A stretch of DNA of 64,000 nucleotides. Source: Nemertoderma westbladi. Lineage: Eukaryota > Xenacoelomorpha > Nemertodermatida > Nemertodermatidae. This document shows, piece by piece, positions 62,276 through 64,000 of the stretch. The notes under the pieces are model-generated. The model searched no databases, had not been told where the DNA came from, and worked only from the letters and a program-made list of their open reading frames with translations. The number at the start of each line of letters is the position of its first letter. Position 1 is the first letter of the stretch. The stretch spans positions 1-64,000 of the forward strand of contig JAUCBJ010008710.1 in assembly GCA_032718475.1 (NCBI GenBank). Direction: 5' to 3'. The translations under genes were made by a program, and so were the position numbers.

Positions 62276-64000
62276 GACGAAGAGTTGAGGAGACGGCTGT
62301 CTGGACTTTCCCCTAATAGTGAAGGAACCAAGCTTGTGTTGGACTCAATCGATGCCGAAATGTTAGCTGCAAACCAAGCTGAATGTGATGAAAAACTCCG
62401 CCTCATTAGAGTCCGAGAAGAACAAGTAAAGAAAGAACGGATAGAGAAAAGAAGGGTGGCAGCAGCAGCGGCGGCAGAAGCAGAAGCCGAAAGAAAAGCA
62501 GCGGCGGCAGAAGCAGAAGCCGAAAGAAAAGCAGCAGTGGCAGAAGCAGAACGGAGAGCTTCTGAGGAGACTATCCAACTGGAGTTGGAAAATCTGCAAG
62601 AGACGCAAGACAGTATAAATAAACAGTTTACTGCTAATCAAATGCAGATGATGAGAAAATCTACTCCCAAGCGCCAGGGATACACATCCTCGGAGGAAGG
62701 CGAGACCACCGATCCTGAAGGCGGAGGAAATAGATCTCGTCTAAGCAGGCGTAGAAAAACATCTCACCATCATAAACTGCCTGATTTGCCCCCAGCTGTC
62801 AGAAGACAACTAGCTAGCACAGACTTAGGTAATACAGAACCCACAGAACAAATTATTCAGGTCACAAGACTCCCTACAATAGTTGATGAGCCTGAAATAA
62901 TTAGGCCTGTCGTTCCCAAAGTCACTCCTGTGCTAGAGACCCCTGTACTTCCAGAGCTTAACTATAAGTTCCCTTTACACAGTACTACACTGCCTGTACC
63001 CGGTGGAACAGTCCATGCAAACACCCCTGTCCTGAGCATTGAGAGAGGAATCAAAGATTTGTCTCCCGTCGTCCCGCGTCAGCCCGCTACAATGTTGGCG
63101 ACTCCCGCTTCGGCGGTTGAGTGGGTAGAGGAGGGACGGCGGGGGATGAACCTCCTGCTCGGACAGATGCAGGAGACTGTCCACCAGCTTAAGGGAACAG
63201 TAAGGGAAGGTAGGGCAGAGTTGCAAGAAGTGCAGCAAAGTATCGCGCTGGAACGCGACAAATTAGTCAATATACAAAAGGGCATACCAATACCCCCTGT
63301 AACATTGTATCAACCTGTTAGGTCTGAAGTATTACATGCGCAAGGTGTGGAGCCTACACGCATCTATACTGCTAGTGAAGTAGAAACCCCTATAGCAAAC
63401 CCTATTAAGGGTGATTATAGACCTGTTATTAATGATATTCCTTATAGACCTGATAATGATCCGAGAAATTTATATACCGATAATTCGATATTAAATAACA
63501 CGATGGCCCAAGAAAGCTTTACGCGTCAGATGGCTAGAACAGAAGCCCGCCAAGCGGTCAAAGTGGGAGAGATCGTCAAATTCAATGGAGATGAGATGAA
63601 ATGGTTACCTTTCAACGAATATTACAAAGATAGCATACAGAACTCTGTACTATCTAACGGAGAGAAACTTAGATTCCTCATCAAGTGCTTGGAAGGACCT
63701 CCCAAGTTAATGGCGTTAAAGTTTATTGGACATCCAGATGGATTAAGACAAGTTTGGGATACATTAAACATCAGGTATGGTAACAAGGATAACATAGCTA
63801 AGTATTTGTATGCAAAATTAGTAGCCCCCCGACACTTCCTTAGTAGCGGGATTATAGAGTTTTCCGATGAAATTCAGGAAATCTGTAGACAATTGGACTG
63901 GTTAGGTAAGTCTCATGAATATCAGAGTTCCATGGTTATTGGAGCCGTAGTCTCTACTTTACCAAAGGGTGGAGTATGTACGCGCTGGGACAAGAAAGTG
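62276..64000 (+). CDS. BEL-B Gag continuation, open to the window end (575 codons, partial)
   Basis: The frame directly after the TGA at 62273-62275 has no stop through 64000. It encodes an AEAEAERKAAA coiled coil, a basic RSRLSRRRK segment, a proline-rich linker, a second helical part (LKGTVREGRAELQEVQQS), and a DUF1759-type Gag core with MKWLPFNEYYKD and HPDGLRQVWDTL. The gene continues beyond the window, presumably into zinc knuckles, protease and pol. It is the best-preserved BEL-B gag here. Confidence 0.85.

Overview
This window reads as metazoan nuclear DNA, most likely from an invertebrate. It is AT-rich, carries no bacterial-style gene or operon, and is dominated by BEL/Pao LTR retrotransposons, a Helitron2/HINE-type array, a TA-flanked terminal-inverted-repeat element and many minisatellites. 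I recognise no host protein-coding gene. The species cannot be named from the sequence alone. Labels BEL-A to BEL-E are mine.

Layout. (1) 588-17863 is a complete, very young BEL/Pao element (BEL-A) on the minus strand. It is 17.3 kb long, with two 2086-bp LTRs that differ at one base and a 5-bp target duplication (ccaac). Its gag-pol frame runs from 14653 to 6335 in one register and is broken by only three stop codons. An extra 220-codon ORF lies between pol and the 3' LTR. BEL-A sits at the 5' edge of an older, 5'-truncated non-LTR retroposon that has its own 13-bp target duplication. (2) 18387-21335 holds a truncated plus-strand relative (BEL-A2: LTR remnant, leader, gag). (3) 21336-24351 is a truncated minus-strand BEL-B (gag, leader, partial LTR). 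(4) 24355-30704 is a minus-strand BEL-C that has lost its reverse transcriptase and whose gag is split by a 1200-bp solo LTR with TSD ctagg. (5) 30705-43430 is non-coding: LTR-like repeats, a palindrome-bearing satellite of about 158 bp, 44-bp, 93-bp and 68-bp tandem repeats, and one tRNA-like sequence. (6) 43430-46625 is BEL-B gag to RT. (7) 47414-48510 is an integrase-only fragment (BEL-E). (8) 49023-51487 is the RNase H/integrase half of BEL-D. (9) 51488-59417 is a second copy of the solo-LTR family, split by a 6.7-kb element with perfect 79-bp TIRs, which itself contains three head-to-tail HINE-like units. (10) 59418-64000 is a plus-strand BEL-B (tandemly duplicated LTR, leader, gag) that runs off the window.

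The genes do not form a host pathway. They are the parts of retroelement particles: Gag with charged coiled-coil and zinc knuckles, aspartic protease, RT/RNase H, integrase. The least expected signals are a 16-bp palindrome recurring six times through BEL-A in different reading frames, a strong excess of splice-donor-like AGGTAAG on the coding strand of BEL-A and BEL-B, a stop-codon load that does not fit the young LTRs, a downstream accessory ORF with a possible 3' splice site, and a tandem HINE array whose terminal hairpins differ in sequence but keep their pairing.
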